Positions 18,362 to 26,108 of a DNA stretch of 64,000 bases are shown one piece after another. The position numbers were made by a program, and so were the translations under genes. The notes under the pieces were generated by a model that searched no databases, was not told the origin of the DNA, and saw only the letters and a program-made list of their open reading frames with translations. Source of the DNA: DASUBN01 sp036000105 (lineage in GTDB: Bacteria > Pseudomonadota > Gammaproteobacteria > Natronospirales > REEB76); the NCBI GenBank assembly GCA_036000105.1, contig DASYGE010000006.1:103609-167608 (forward strand), given 5' to 3'. How positions within the stretch are numbered: the stretch's first letter is position 1; each line of letters opens with the position of its first letter.

Positions 18362-18371
18362 ATGTGGGGAG

Positions 18372-19043
18372 ATGAAGGTGCAGCTGAGGAAGCTTATAGA
18401 TCTGAGTCACACCCTCGAGCACGGCATGATCACCTATAGGGGTCTGCCGGCACCCATCATCTGCGATTTCCTCAGCCGGGAAGCTTCCAAGGCCAAGTAC
18501 GCCGCGGACACCACCTTCCAGATGGGCAAGATCGAGATGATCTCCAACACCGGCACCTATATAGATGCGCCGTTTCATCGCTACGAGCATGGCAAGGATC
18601 TCTCGGAGTTGCCGCTGGAATCCCTGGTGAATCTGGAAGGCCTGGTGTTTCGCGCCAAACCCGATCAGCGGGCCAACGGACCGGAGCTTTTCGGTAAAAC
18701 CGATGTCCGCGGCAAGGCCGTGCTGGTGCACACCGGCTGGAGCCGGCACTGGCGTACGGATCGGTATTTTGAAAGCCATCCCTATCTCACGGAAGCGGCG
18801 GCTCTCTGGCTCAAGGCGCAGGGCGCGGCCCTGGTGGGCATAGATTCCCTCAATATAGATGGCACCGGGACCGGCGAGCGACCGGTGCACACTGTGCTCC
18901 TGGGTGCCGACATCCCCATCTGCGAGCACATGTGCAATCTGGAACAGTTGCCGGACTCCGGTTTCCGCTTCCACGCGGCGCCGGTGAAGGTGAAGGGCTT
19001 CGGCACCTTCCCGGTGCGGGCCTACGCGGTGCTGCATACCTGA
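18372..19043 (+). CDS. Cyclase-family / kynurenine-formamidase-like hydrolase
   Basis: Member of the putative cyclase family (PF04199), metal-dependent hydrolases that include KynB; 223 residues. Visible features: IDLSHTLEHGMITYRGLP at the N-terminus, the metal-site region ISNTGTYIDAPFHRYEHG, and GIDSLNIDGTG. The canonical GTHxDxPxH site has Tyr in place of the first His (GTYIDAPFH), a variant that argues against simple kynurenine formamidase activity. It starts 10 bases after the thiC stop, so read-through is likely, but I know of no thiamine role for this family. Substrate unknown. Confidence 0.8.
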   Translation: MKVQLRKLIDLSHTLEHGMITYRGLPAPIICDFLSREASKAKYAADTTFQMGKIEMISNTGTYIDAPFHRYEHGKDLSELPLESLVNLEGLVFRAKPDQRANGPELFGKTDVRGKAVLVHTGWSRHWRTDRYFESHPYLTEAAALWLKAQGAALVGIDSLNIDGTGTGERPVHTVLLGADIPICEHMCNLEQLPDSGFRFHAAPVKVKGFGTFPVRAYAVLHT

Positions 19044-19158
19044 AGAACCGTCCCCGGCGGGGCAGGGAGCGGGACGGCCGTCACAGTTTGTGCATGGTTC
19101 GCATGCTAAATGCCGAGCGGCAGACTACACTCATCTAAAGGTCATGTAGGGTAGCCGC

Positions 19159-19587
19159 ATGCAGCCGGAAGCCATATTCGCGCCCGTGATCGCCTTGGTG
19201 CTGCTCACCCTCACGGTGCTGGGCTACACCGGCTACAAGCGCTTCGGCGCGGGTTTCGCCGGGCGCGTCCGGGCCGGTGATTTCCGCTACGGTGAGACAG
19301 CCAACGTGCCGCCGGACGTGGCGGTAGCCAACCGCAACTTCATGAATCTGCTGGAAGCTCCGGTGCTTTTTTATACATTCTGTATCGCGGCCTACGTGAC
19401 CCACCAGGCGGCGGTATGGGCGATAGCCCTCGCCTGGTTGTATGTGGCGCTGCGCATCGTTCATACTTTCATCCATCTGACCTATAACAAGATTCTGCAT
19501 CGTTTCTCGAGTTACGCGGCCAGCAACCTGGTGTTGTTGGTGATGTGGATCGGGTTCGCGGTGGGCCTGGCCGGACGGCCGGCTTGA
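19159..19587 (+). CDS. MAPEG-family membrane protein
   Basis: Small integral membrane protein, 142 residues, with four predicted TM helices. It resembles the bacterial MAPEG family (membrane-associated proteins in eicosanoid and glutathione metabolism): a conserved core NRNFMNLLEAPVLFYTFC in helix 2 and YVALRIVHTFIHLTYN before helix 4, where the family carries the E-x2-P and R-x2-H-T patterns. Glutathione-dependent activity is possible but not shown. It lies upstream of a small tail-anchored protein (25-bp gap). Confidence 0.85.
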   Translation: MQPEAIFAPVIALVLLTLTVLGYTGYKRFGAGFAGRVRAGDFRYGETANVPPDVAVANRNFMNLLEAPVLFYTFCIAAYVTHQAAVWAIALAWLYVALRIVHTFIHLTYNKILHRFSSYAASNLVLLVMWIGFAVGLAGRPA

Positions 19588-19611
19588 TGGAAGCATAAAG
19601 GCGGGAACGGC

Positions 19612-20010
19612 GTGGCAGCGGACAAGAAACCCATCATCGTGGCCGGCAGGGCCTACAACAGCGTCGAGGAGATGCCCTCGGAAGTGCGCCGTGTCTATGA
19701 TCTGGCGGTGGCAGCGCAGAACGAGGCGGATGCGGTCAGCATCAAGATCGTATTCAACGGCAAGGAATACCCGAGCCTGGAGAGCATGCCGGAAGACGTG
19801 CGCAAGCTCTATGTGAACCAGCAGGCGTCCATGGAGACTTACCGGGATTTCAGTGTGGATGCCACCACGCCGCGCGCCGCCAAGATAACCGCGCCGGCCG
19901 CCAAGCGCATGGCCCAGGGTCAGCCGTCATTCCTTAAGCACTACAAGTGGCAGCTCCTGGCGGTCGCCGCGGCGCTGCTCATCATCATCTTCCTGTTCAT
20001 CAAGAAATAA
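19612..20010 (+). CDS. Small tail-anchored protein with a duplicated 19-residue motif
   Basis: Not recognised. 132 residues from GTG at 19612. Residues 12-30 (GRAYNSVEEMPSEVRRVYD) and 50-68 (GKEYPSLESMPEDVRKLYV) are clearly the same motif, G-x2-Y-x-S-x-E-x-M-P-x-(D/E)-V-R-x2-Y, 38 residues apart. The C-terminus is a single hydrophobic segment (about 110-129, LLAVAAALLIIIFLFI) followed by KK, so the protein should be anchored by its tail with the repeats in the cytoplasm. It probably shares a transcript with the MAPEG gene upstream. A ribosome-binding site is weak (GCGGGAACG). Confidence 0.72.
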   Translation: MAADKKPIIVAGRAYNSVEEMPSEVRRVYDLAVAAQNEADAVSIKIVFNGKEYPSLESMPEDVRKLYVNQQASMETYRDFSVDATTPRAAKITAPAAKRMAQGQPSFLKHYKWQLLAVAAALLIIIFLFIKK

Positions 20011-20066
20011 GCAAAAGTCCCTTTAAAAGCCTCGCGGCCGTTCTCGGGCATCCATTAAAGTGACTT

Positions 20067-20972
20067 TCAGCGTCGGCTGATCTCGCTTACTGAGATACGT
20101 GCTTTCACTTCCGGTTCCGGCTGCAGGGTGATGTGTTCGATGCTGTAGGCGTAGTGCAGATGCGCCTTCAATCCCTGATACACCGCCTCCCATTGACCCA
20201 GGTCCTGGATCACCACATGGGCCGACAGCGCCACTTCGTCTGAAGATACGCACCACACGTGCAGGTCGTGGATGGAATCGACCCCTTCCACGGCGGCCAT
20301 GCCGCGGCCGATGCCGGCGAGATCGAGGCCGCGGGGCACGCCTTCCAGGAGCACGTGGGAGGCATCGCCGAGCAGCCGCAAGCTGGAGAACAGGATCAGG
20401 GCGGCGATGAACAGCGAGAGCAGAGGATCCACCGGCAGCCAGCCGCTCCACCAGATCACGAGTCCGGCGAGGAAAGCCGCCCCCGAGCCCAGGAGATCCC
20501 CCAATACATGCAGCAGGGAGGCGCGCGTGTTCATGGAAGCGTGCCCGTGCTGCAGTACCCGGTAGATGCCTAAGTTCACCGCCATGCCGAGAGCGCCCAC
20601 CAACATCACCAGCGGCGCCCGCACCTCGGGTGGATGCTTGAGGCGGGCGAAGGCTTCGATGCCGATGCCGACTACGATCGCCAGCATCAAGAGGGTGTTC
20701 ACCAGGGCGGCCATGACCTCCACGCGGCCGAGGCCGTAGGAATGCCGTTCCGATGCGGGCTGACCCGCCACCCAACCGGCGAGACCCGCCAGCACCAGCG
20801 CTGCGCTGTCGGTGGCCATATGGCCCGCGTCGCCCAGGAGTGCCAGTGAGTGGCTGAACACGCCTGCCACCGCTTCCAGGCCTGCGAAGCCGAGGGTGAC
20901 CAGGAACGCCAGCCAGAAGTGCCGCTGGCTGTGGTGGTGGGAATGATCGTGATCGGGCGCGTGGGCGTGCAT
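20067..20972 (-). CDS. Cation diffusion facilitator (CDF) metal exporter
   Basis: Zn/Co/Cd-type proton antiporter, 301 residues from the ATG at 20972; a longer open frame is the shadow of the upstream rhodanese. N-terminal His-rich loop (MHAHAPDHDHSHHHSQRH) likely samples metal. Six TM helices follow, with the TM2 site HSLALLGDAGHMATDSAALV (HxxxD-type metal site) and TM5 HVLGDLLGSGAAFLAG (HxxxD). A cytoplasmic ferredoxin-like domain covers about 215-301. These HD-HD quartets suggest Zn(II). It overlaps the rhodanese stop by one base (TGATG), so the two are translated together. Confidence 0.93.
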   Translation of the reverse strand: MHAHAPDHDHSHHHSQRHFWLAFLVTLGFAGLEAVAGVFSHSLALLGDAGHMATDSAALVLAGLAGWVAGQPASERHSYGLGRVEVMAALVNTLLMLAIVVGIGIEAFARLKHPPEVRAPLVMLVGALGMAVNLGIYRVLQHGHASMNTRASLLHVLGDLLGSGAAFLAGLVIWWSGWLPVDPLLSLFIAALILFSSLRLLGDASHVLLEGVPRGLDLAGIGRGMAAVEGVDSIHDLHVWCVSSDEVALSAHVVIQDLGQWEAVYQGLKAHLHYAYSIEHITLQPEPEVKARISVSEISRR

Positions 20973-21328
20973 CAGGTCTCGACTGGCAGTCCCGCGGCCT
21001 TCCAGGCGGCGAAGCCTCCGGCCAGGTTCACCACATCCTTGTAACCCAGTTCCTGCATGACTGCCGTGGCCAGGGCCGAGCGTCCGCCGCTCTGGCATTG
21101 CATGATGATGCTGCGGCCTCGATCGCAGAGTATGGGGTGGGCATCCACCCGGAACTCCAGCAGTCCGCGGGGTATGTTGATGGCCCCCGGGATGTGGCCC
21201 GCCAGGTATTCCTCCGGTTCGCGCACGTCTACGATGGTGACGGTGCCCTGTTGCCGGGACGCTTCTTCGGTGGATATCTCGCGGATATTGGTCTTGGCTT
21301 TGGCGACGAGGTCGGCACCTGTGGTCAT
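20972..21328 (-). CDS. Rhodanese-like sulfurtransferase
   Basis: Single rhodanese domain, 118 residues from the ATG at 21328, which has the good ribosome-binding site AAAGGAG; a start 14 codons earlier lacks one. Signature: TIVDVREPEEYLAGHIPGAI and active-site loop IMQCQSGGRSALA with the catalytic Cys, then NLAGGFAAWKAAGLP. It is divergent from the persulfide-dioxygenase-like gene at 21412 and co-translated with the metal exporter downstream. The context suggests persulfide or thiosulfate handling. Confidence 0.92.
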   Translation of the reverse strand: MTTGADLVAKAKTNIREISTEEASRQQGTVTIVDVREPEEYLAGHIPGAINIPRGLLEFRVDAHPILCDRGRSIIMQCQSGGRSALATAVMQELGYKDVVNLAGGFAAWKAAGLPVET

Positions 21329-21411
21329 GACGGCGACTCCTTTGGTGTATGTCATGGGCTGAAGACCCATAGTGGATAGACTATGCTCATCCGTCTGCCG
21401 GGAAAAGCCAC

Positions 21412-22272
21412 ATGAACCCCGAGATCACCCCGTTCTTCCACAAATCCACCTCCACCTATAGCTATCTGGTGGCGGATACGGCCGCGCGCCGCGCCGCGGT
21501 CATCGATCCGGTGCTGGATTACGACGCTGCTTCGGGCCGCACCGGCACCGCTTCCGCGCAGAAGATCGTGGAGCGGGTGCGGGAGAAGGGTCACGGCCTC
21601 GACTGGATCCTGGAGACCCATGCCCATGCGGATCATCTGTCTGCCGCTCAATACATACAGCGCGAGCTGGGCGGCAAGATCGCCATAGGCGAGGGCATAC
21701 GTGCGGTGCAAGCGGCCTTCGCGCCCCTCTACGGTCTCGGCAAGGATTTCAGCGCCGACGGCAGGCAATTCGACCGGCTGCTGCGGGACGGGGAGACCTT
21801 CCGCATCGGCGGCCTGGAGGTGGAAGTCATGGCCACCCCGGGCCACACCAGTGACAGCCTGGCCTATCGCATCGGTGACGCGGTGTTCACCGGCGACACC
21901 CTGTTCATGCCCGACTCCGGCACCGCGCGCTGCGATTTCCCCGGCGGCGATGCGGGCCAGCTCTACGATTCCATCCGGCGCATCCTGGCCCTGCCGGAAA
22001 CCACTCGTCTCTATATGTGCCATGACTACGGCGCCGGCGGGCGGGAGCATTGGAACGAGACCACGGTGGGGGAGGAGCGGCAGGCGAACATCCACGTCAA
22101 GGAAGGCATCTCACGAGACGCTTACATCAAGTTGCGCCAGGAGCGCGACGCCACGTTGCCGGTGCCCGCACTGCTCTTACCAGCCATCCAGGTGAACATC
22201 CGCGCTGGTCGTCTGCCGGAACCGGAAGCCGACGGCGTGGTCTATCTCAAGATACCGCTGGACAAGTTCTAG
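21412..22272 (+). CDS. MBL-fold metallo-hydrolase, persulfide dioxygenase / Blh-like
   Basis: Metallo-beta-lactamase fold protein, 286 residues, of the ETHE1/Blh branch, which oxidises glutathione persulfide to sulfite. Metal-site motifs: ETHAHADHLSAAQYIQ (HxHxDH), ATPGHTSDSLAYRIGD, FTGDTLFMPDSGTARCDFPG and the C-terminal MCHDYG. The SGTARCDFPGG segment and the CHDY motif are typical of persulfide dioxygenases and of the Blh protein of the bigR operon. It is divergent from a rhodanese with 83 bp between the starts, supporting a sulfide-detoxification role. No BigR-type repressor lies next to it. Confidence 0.85.
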   Translation: MNPEITPFFHKSTSTYSYLVADTAARRAAVIDPVLDYDAASGRTGTASAQKIVERVREKGHGLDWILETHAHADHLSAAQYIQRELGGKIAIGEGIRAVQAAFAPLYGLGKDFSADGRQFDRLLRDGETFRIGGLEVEVMATPGHTSDSLAYRIGDAVFTGDTLFMPDSGTARCDFPGGDAGQLYDSIRRILALPETTRLYMCHDYGAGGREHWNETTVGEERQANIHVKEGISRDAYIKLRQERDATLPVPALLLPAIQVNIRAGRLPEPEADGVVYLKIPLDKF

Positions 22273-22308
22273 CCGGTTGAGCGATCGAAGCATCCAAAAG
22301 AGGGTTCC

Positions 22309-22377
22309 ATGCAAAGTTATCTCATACAGGTGGGATTAGGTGCGGGCATAAACCTGGCCCTGCGTGCTACTGCATAA
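22309..22377 (+). CDS. Possible 22-codon small ORF
   Basis: ATG with an upstream AAGAGGG encodes MQSYLIQVGLGAGINLALRA plus two residues, then TAA. Its amphipathic, hydrophobic character and the ribosome-binding site are the only support. It could be a short remnant or chance. The 206-bp gap between the metallo-hydrolase and hppA is otherwise empty apart from the hppA terminator. Confidence 0.2.
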   Translation: MQSYLIQVGLGAGINLALRATA

Positions 22378-22429
22378 CTTCGTCAATACCTTCAACGATC
22401 TGTTCGTTTAATGTTTTTTGCAGGCACAA

Positions 22430-22460
22430 AAAAAGACGCCACCGTAAAGGTGGCGTCTTC
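22430..22460 (-). terminator. Intrinsic terminator of hppA
   Basis: Read on the minus strand: stem GACGCCACC/GGTGGCGTC with loop TTTAC, then seven Ts. It lies about 20 bases after the hppA stop. The A-tract on the other side could also let it act weakly on the plus strand. Confidence 0.92.
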
Positions 22461-22478
22461 ATCTTCAGGTTACCCGAC

Positions 22479-24509
22479 TTACTGTGCCGAGTGAGCGAGT
22501 AGCGGAATGATCAGCAAAGCCACGATGTTGATAATTTTAATCAACGGGTTGATGGCCGGGCCCGCGGTGTCCTTGTAGGGGTCGCCCACGGTGTCGCCGG
22601 TGACCGCCGCCTTATGGGCGTCGGAACCCTTGCCGCCGAAGTTGCCATCCTCGATGTACTTCTTGGCATTGTCCCAGGCGCCGCCGCCCGTGGTCATCGA
22701 GATAGCCACGAAGAGGCCCGTGACGATTGTGCCGATGAGCACCCCACCGAGGGCCTTCGGTCCCAGGATCACACCCACCAGTACCGGCACCAGGATCGGC
22801 AGCAGTGAGGGGATGAGCATCTCCTTGATGGCGGCCTTGGTGAGCATGTCCACTGCGCGGGAGTAATCCGGCTTGGCCTTGCCCGTCATGATGCCGGGGA
22901 TCTCCTTGAATTGGCGACGCACTTCGTTCACCACCGCGCCCGCGGCGCGGCCCACGGCTTCCATGGCCATGGCGCCGAAGAGGTAAGGCACCATCCCGCC
23001 GATGAACAGGCCGATGATGACCATGTGGTCCGACAGGTCGAAGGTCATCACATCGCCATGGTTCTGGGCGCTCAAGGTGTGGGTGTAGTCGGCGAACAGC
23101 ACCAGCGCCGCGAGGCCAGCGGAACCGATGGCGTAGCCCTTGGTCACCGCCTTGGTGGTGTTGCCCACCGCATCCAGCGGATCGGTGACGTTGCGCACTT
23201 CCTTGGGCAGGCCGGCCATCTCGGCGATGCCGCCGGCGTTGTCGGTGATGGGGCCGTAGGCGTCCAGCGCCACGATCACGCCCGTCATGGAGAGCATGGC
23301 GGTGGCGGCGATGGCGATGCCGTACAGGCCCGCCAGGTTGAAGGCCCCGTAGATGCTGGCGCACACCGCCAGCACCGGCAGCGCGGTGGACTTCATGGAG
23401 ATGCCGAGTCCCGCGATGATGTTGGTGGCATGCCCCGTCTGGGAAGCCGCCGCCACATGCCGCACCGGCCCGAACTGGGTGCCGGTGTAGTACTCGGTGA
23501 TCCACACGATCACGCCTGTGAGCAGGAGCCCGATGAGCGCGCAACCGTACAGGTCCATGGCGTTGGCGCCCATGAGCTGCTTGGTGATGGGGTAGAAAGC
23601 GGCCGCCGCCAGCACGCCCGCCACGATCACGCCCATGTACAGCGCGTTCATGATCTTGCCGCCTTCCTTCGTCTTCACGAAGAAAGTGCCGACGATGGAG
23701 GCGATGATGGAAGCGCCACCCAGGGCCAGCGGGTAGAGCACAGCGTATTCGCCGAACTGCGCGGCCAGGAGGCCGCCCAACACCATGGTGGCCACTACGG
23801 TCACAGCATAGGTCTCGAACAAGTCCGCGGCCATGCCGGCGCAGTCGCCCACGTTGTCGCCCACGTTGTCGGCGATCACCGCCGGGTTGCGCGGGTCATC
23901 CTCGGGGATGCCGGCTTCCACCTTGCCAACGAGGTCCGCGCCCACATCGGCGCCCTTGGTGAAGATGCCGCCGCCCAAGCGCGCGAAGATGGAGATCAGC
24001 GAGCCGCCGAAGGCCAGGCCCACGAGAGCGTGCAGCGCCACATCCTGGCTGCCGCTCAGGTGCGAGGCTACCAGGTAGTAACCGGCGACTCCCATGAGAC
24101 CCAGACCCACCACCAGCATGCCGGTGATCGCGCCGCCGCGGAACGCCACCGCGAGGGCGGCGTTCATGCCCTTGCGGGCGGCCTCGGCGGTACGCACGTT
24201 GGCGCGCACCGAGATGTTCATGCCGATGTAGCCGGTGGCGCCCGACAGCACCGCGCCGATGGCGAAGCCCACGGCGGTGTACCAGTTGAGGGCGAAGCCG
24301 ATGGCCACGAACAGCACCGCGCCGACCACGGCGATGGTGGTGTACTGCCGGTTCAGGTAGGCGCGCGCACCCACCTGGATGGCGGCAGCGATCTCCTGCA
24401 TGCGCTCGTTGCCGGCCGGTTGGGCCAGGATCCAGCGCACCGAGACGGCGCCGTAGATGATCGCGAGGACCGCACAGCCCAGCGCGAACAGTATGTATTG
24501 ATGGAACAT
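22479..24509 (-). CDS. hppA: Membrane-bound proton-translocating pyrophosphatase
   Basis: H+-PPase that pumps protons across the inner membrane using PPi; 676 residues and about 16 TM helices. The PPi-binding loop at 188-231 contains DVGADLVGKVEAGIPEDDPR and NVGDNVGDCAGMAADL, with all the Asp and Lys ligands. In TM12 the segment GNTTKAVTKGYAIGS has Lys at 453, where K+-dependent enzymes have Ala, so this is the K+-independent type. The ribosome-binding site is GGGAGGT. It lies 48 bp downstream of the PPi-phosphofructokinase gene and ends at a clear terminator, so the two are probably one transcript. Confidence 0.97.
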   Translation of the reverse strand: MFHQYILFALGCAVLAIIYGAVSVRWILAQPAGNERMQEIAAAIQVGARAYLNRQYTTIAVVGAVLFVAIGFALNWYTAVGFAIGAVLSGATGYIGMNISVRANVRTAEAARKGMNAALAVAFRGGAITGMLVVGLGLMGVAGYYLVASHLSGSQDVALHALVGLAFGGSLISIFARLGGGIFTKGADVGADLVGKVEAGIPEDDPRNPAVIADNVGDNVGDCAGMAADLFETYAVTVVATMVLGGLLAAQFGEYAVLYPLALGGASIIASIVGTFFVKTKEGGKIMNALYMGVIVAGVLAAAAFYPITKQLMGANAMDLYGCALIGLLLTGVIVWITEYYTGTQFGPVRHVAAASQTGHATNIIAGLGISMKSTALPVLAVCASIYGAFNLAGLYGIAIAATAMLSMTGVIVALDAYGPITDNAGGIAEMAGLPKEVRNVTDPLDAVGNTTKAVTKGYAIGSAGLAALVLFADYTHTLSAQNHGDVMTFDLSDHMVIIGLFIGGMVPYLFGAMAMEAVGRAAGAVVNEVRRQFKEIPGIMTGKAKPDYSRAVDMLTKAAIKEMLIPSLLPILVPVLVGVILGPKALGGVLIGTIVTGLFVAISMTTGGGAWDNAKKYIEDGNFGGKGSDAHKAAVTGDTVGDPYKDTAGPAINPLIKIINIVALLIIPLLAHSAQ

Positions 24510-24557
24510 CTAGACCTCCCTAAAGGCTCATGAGGAAACGGCCGCGAGGGCCGGGGA

Positions 24558-25823
24558 TCACAGCTTGAAATCGTTCTTGAGCTTCCGCTTCACCGCCAGG
24601 TTCTTGAGCTTGGCGTAGTCGGGTATGCCGTCTTTGTAGGGCGGATAATCCTCTCCCTGGATGAGCGGCGCAAGGTAGCGGCGGCAGGCGGCAGTGATAC
24701 CGAAGCCATCTTCGGTGATGAACTCCCGCGGCATGAACTTCTCGTTGTTGGCCACGTCCACGAGCTTGGCCACACCGATGCCCCACTTATAAGGTTTGTT
24801 CGCCTTGCGCACGATGGTGGGCATCACGGCGTTGTGGCCCTTGAGCGCCATCTCCACCGCGGCCTTGCCCACGGCATAGGATTGTTCCACATCCACCTTG
24901 CTCGCCACATGGCGCGCGGCGCGCTGCAGGTAGTCGGCGAGCGCCCAGTGATATTTGTACTTGAGTTCCGACTTCACCATGGCGGCCAGGGCCGGCGCCA
25001 CGCCGCCCAGCTGTGCATGGCCGAAGGCATCGCGGGTGCCGGCTTCCGCCAGGAAGCCGCCGTCGGGGTTGCGCACCCCTTCGGAAGCCACCACCACGCA
25101 GTAACCGTATTTCTCCACAGACTCTTTGGTGCGCGCCAGGAATGCCTGGGCGTCGAACTTGATCTCCGGGAACAGGATGATGTGGGGCGCGTCGCCGGCT
25201 TTCTGGGCCGCGAGCCCGCCGGCGGCGGCGATCCAGCCCGCATGCCGGCCCATGACTTCCAGGATGAACACCTTGGTGGAGGTCTTGGCCATGGAGGCCA
25301 CATCCAGGGCGCACTCCTTGGTGGAGACCGCCACGTATTTCGCTACCGAGCCGAAACCGGGGCAGCAGTCGGTCACCGGCAGGTCGTTGTCCACGGTCTT
25401 GGGCACGTGGATGGCCTGCAGGGGGTAGCCGAGCTTGTCACAGAGCTGCGATACCTTGAGACAGGTGTCGGCGGAGTCGCCGCCGCCGTTATAGAAGAAG
25501 TAGCCGATGTCGTGGGCCTTGAACACCTCGATCAGGCGCTCGTACTGGGCGCGGTTCTCTTCCAATCCTTTGAGTTTGAAACGACAGGAGCCGAAGGCGC
25601 CGCCGGGGGTGTGACGCAGGGCCCGGATGGCCGCCGGGGTCTCGCGACCGGTGTCGATGAGGTCTTCCGTGAGGGCGCCGATGATGCCGTTCCTGCCCGC
25701 ATAGACCTTGCCGATGCGGCGCTTGTGCTTGCGGGCGGTCTCGATCACCCCGCAGGCCGAGGCATTGATCACGGCGGTCACGCCGCCGGACTGGGCATAG
25801 AAGGCATTTCTTCTGGAAATCAT
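24558..25823 (-). CDS. pfp: Pyrophosphate-dependent 6-phosphofructokinase
   Basis: Reversible phosphorylation of fructose 6-phosphate with PPi as donor; 421 residues. I prefer the ATG at 25823 (MISRRNAFYAQSGGVTAVIN) because the P-loop-like beta strand follows at once; no strong ribosome-binding site exists there, and a -10-like TATAAG abuts it, so the start is not certain. PPi specificity is shown by NGGGDSADT (113-120; ATP enzymes have GGDGS/T) and PKTVDND (141-147; Lys where ATP enzymes have Gly). Substrate motif MGRHAGW at 191-197. Paired with hppA, which spends or makes the same PPi. Confidence 0.93.
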   Translation of the reverse strand: MISRRNAFYAQSGGVTAVINASACGVIETARKHKRRIGKVYAGRNGIIGALTEDLIDTGRETPAAIRALRHTPGGAFGSCRFKLKGLEENRAQYERLIEVFKAHDIGYFFYNGGGDSADTCLKVSQLCDKLGYPLQAIHVPKTVDNDLPVTDCCPGFGSVAKYVAVSTKECALDVASMAKTSTKVFILEVMGRHAGWIAAAGGLAAQKAGDAPHIILFPEIKFDAQAFLARTKESVEKYGYCVVVASEGVRNPDGGFLAEAGTRDAFGHAQLGGVAPALAAMVKSELKYKYHWALADYLQRAARHVASKVDVEQSYAVGKAAVEMALKGHNAVMPTIVRKANKPYKWGIGVAKLVDVANNEKFMPREFITEDGFGITAACRRYLAPLIQGEDYPPYKDGIPDYAKLKNLAVKRKLKNDFKL

Positions 25824-26108
25824 TGTCTTATACGCTCTTTTGTATGAAGAACACGAGCTGTGCCCCAACGAGGAGTGTGGATTCTAACCGGGCCTGCGCA
25901 TCCATATAAACAGCTAGCCCCACTGCGACGGGGTTGACGGTGTCGGGGCAGTCCTACGTACTAAAAAGTATCCTGTAACCGACGTTTTCCAGTAGAGTAA
26001 GGACGAACCGCGACCTGGGGCCTAGGCAAGTGGTTTCCGGCACTAAATATAGGGGTTCCGGAGCGTGGGGCAGGGCTCTGGATCAGCAAAAACTGCGGGA
26101 GGGGTCTC

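Noticed and set aside
22911..24533. 540-codon plus-strand frame opposite hppA
   Set aside because: Low-complexity His/Gly/Arg-rich translation, complementary to the conserved H+-PPase; not a protein-like sequence.
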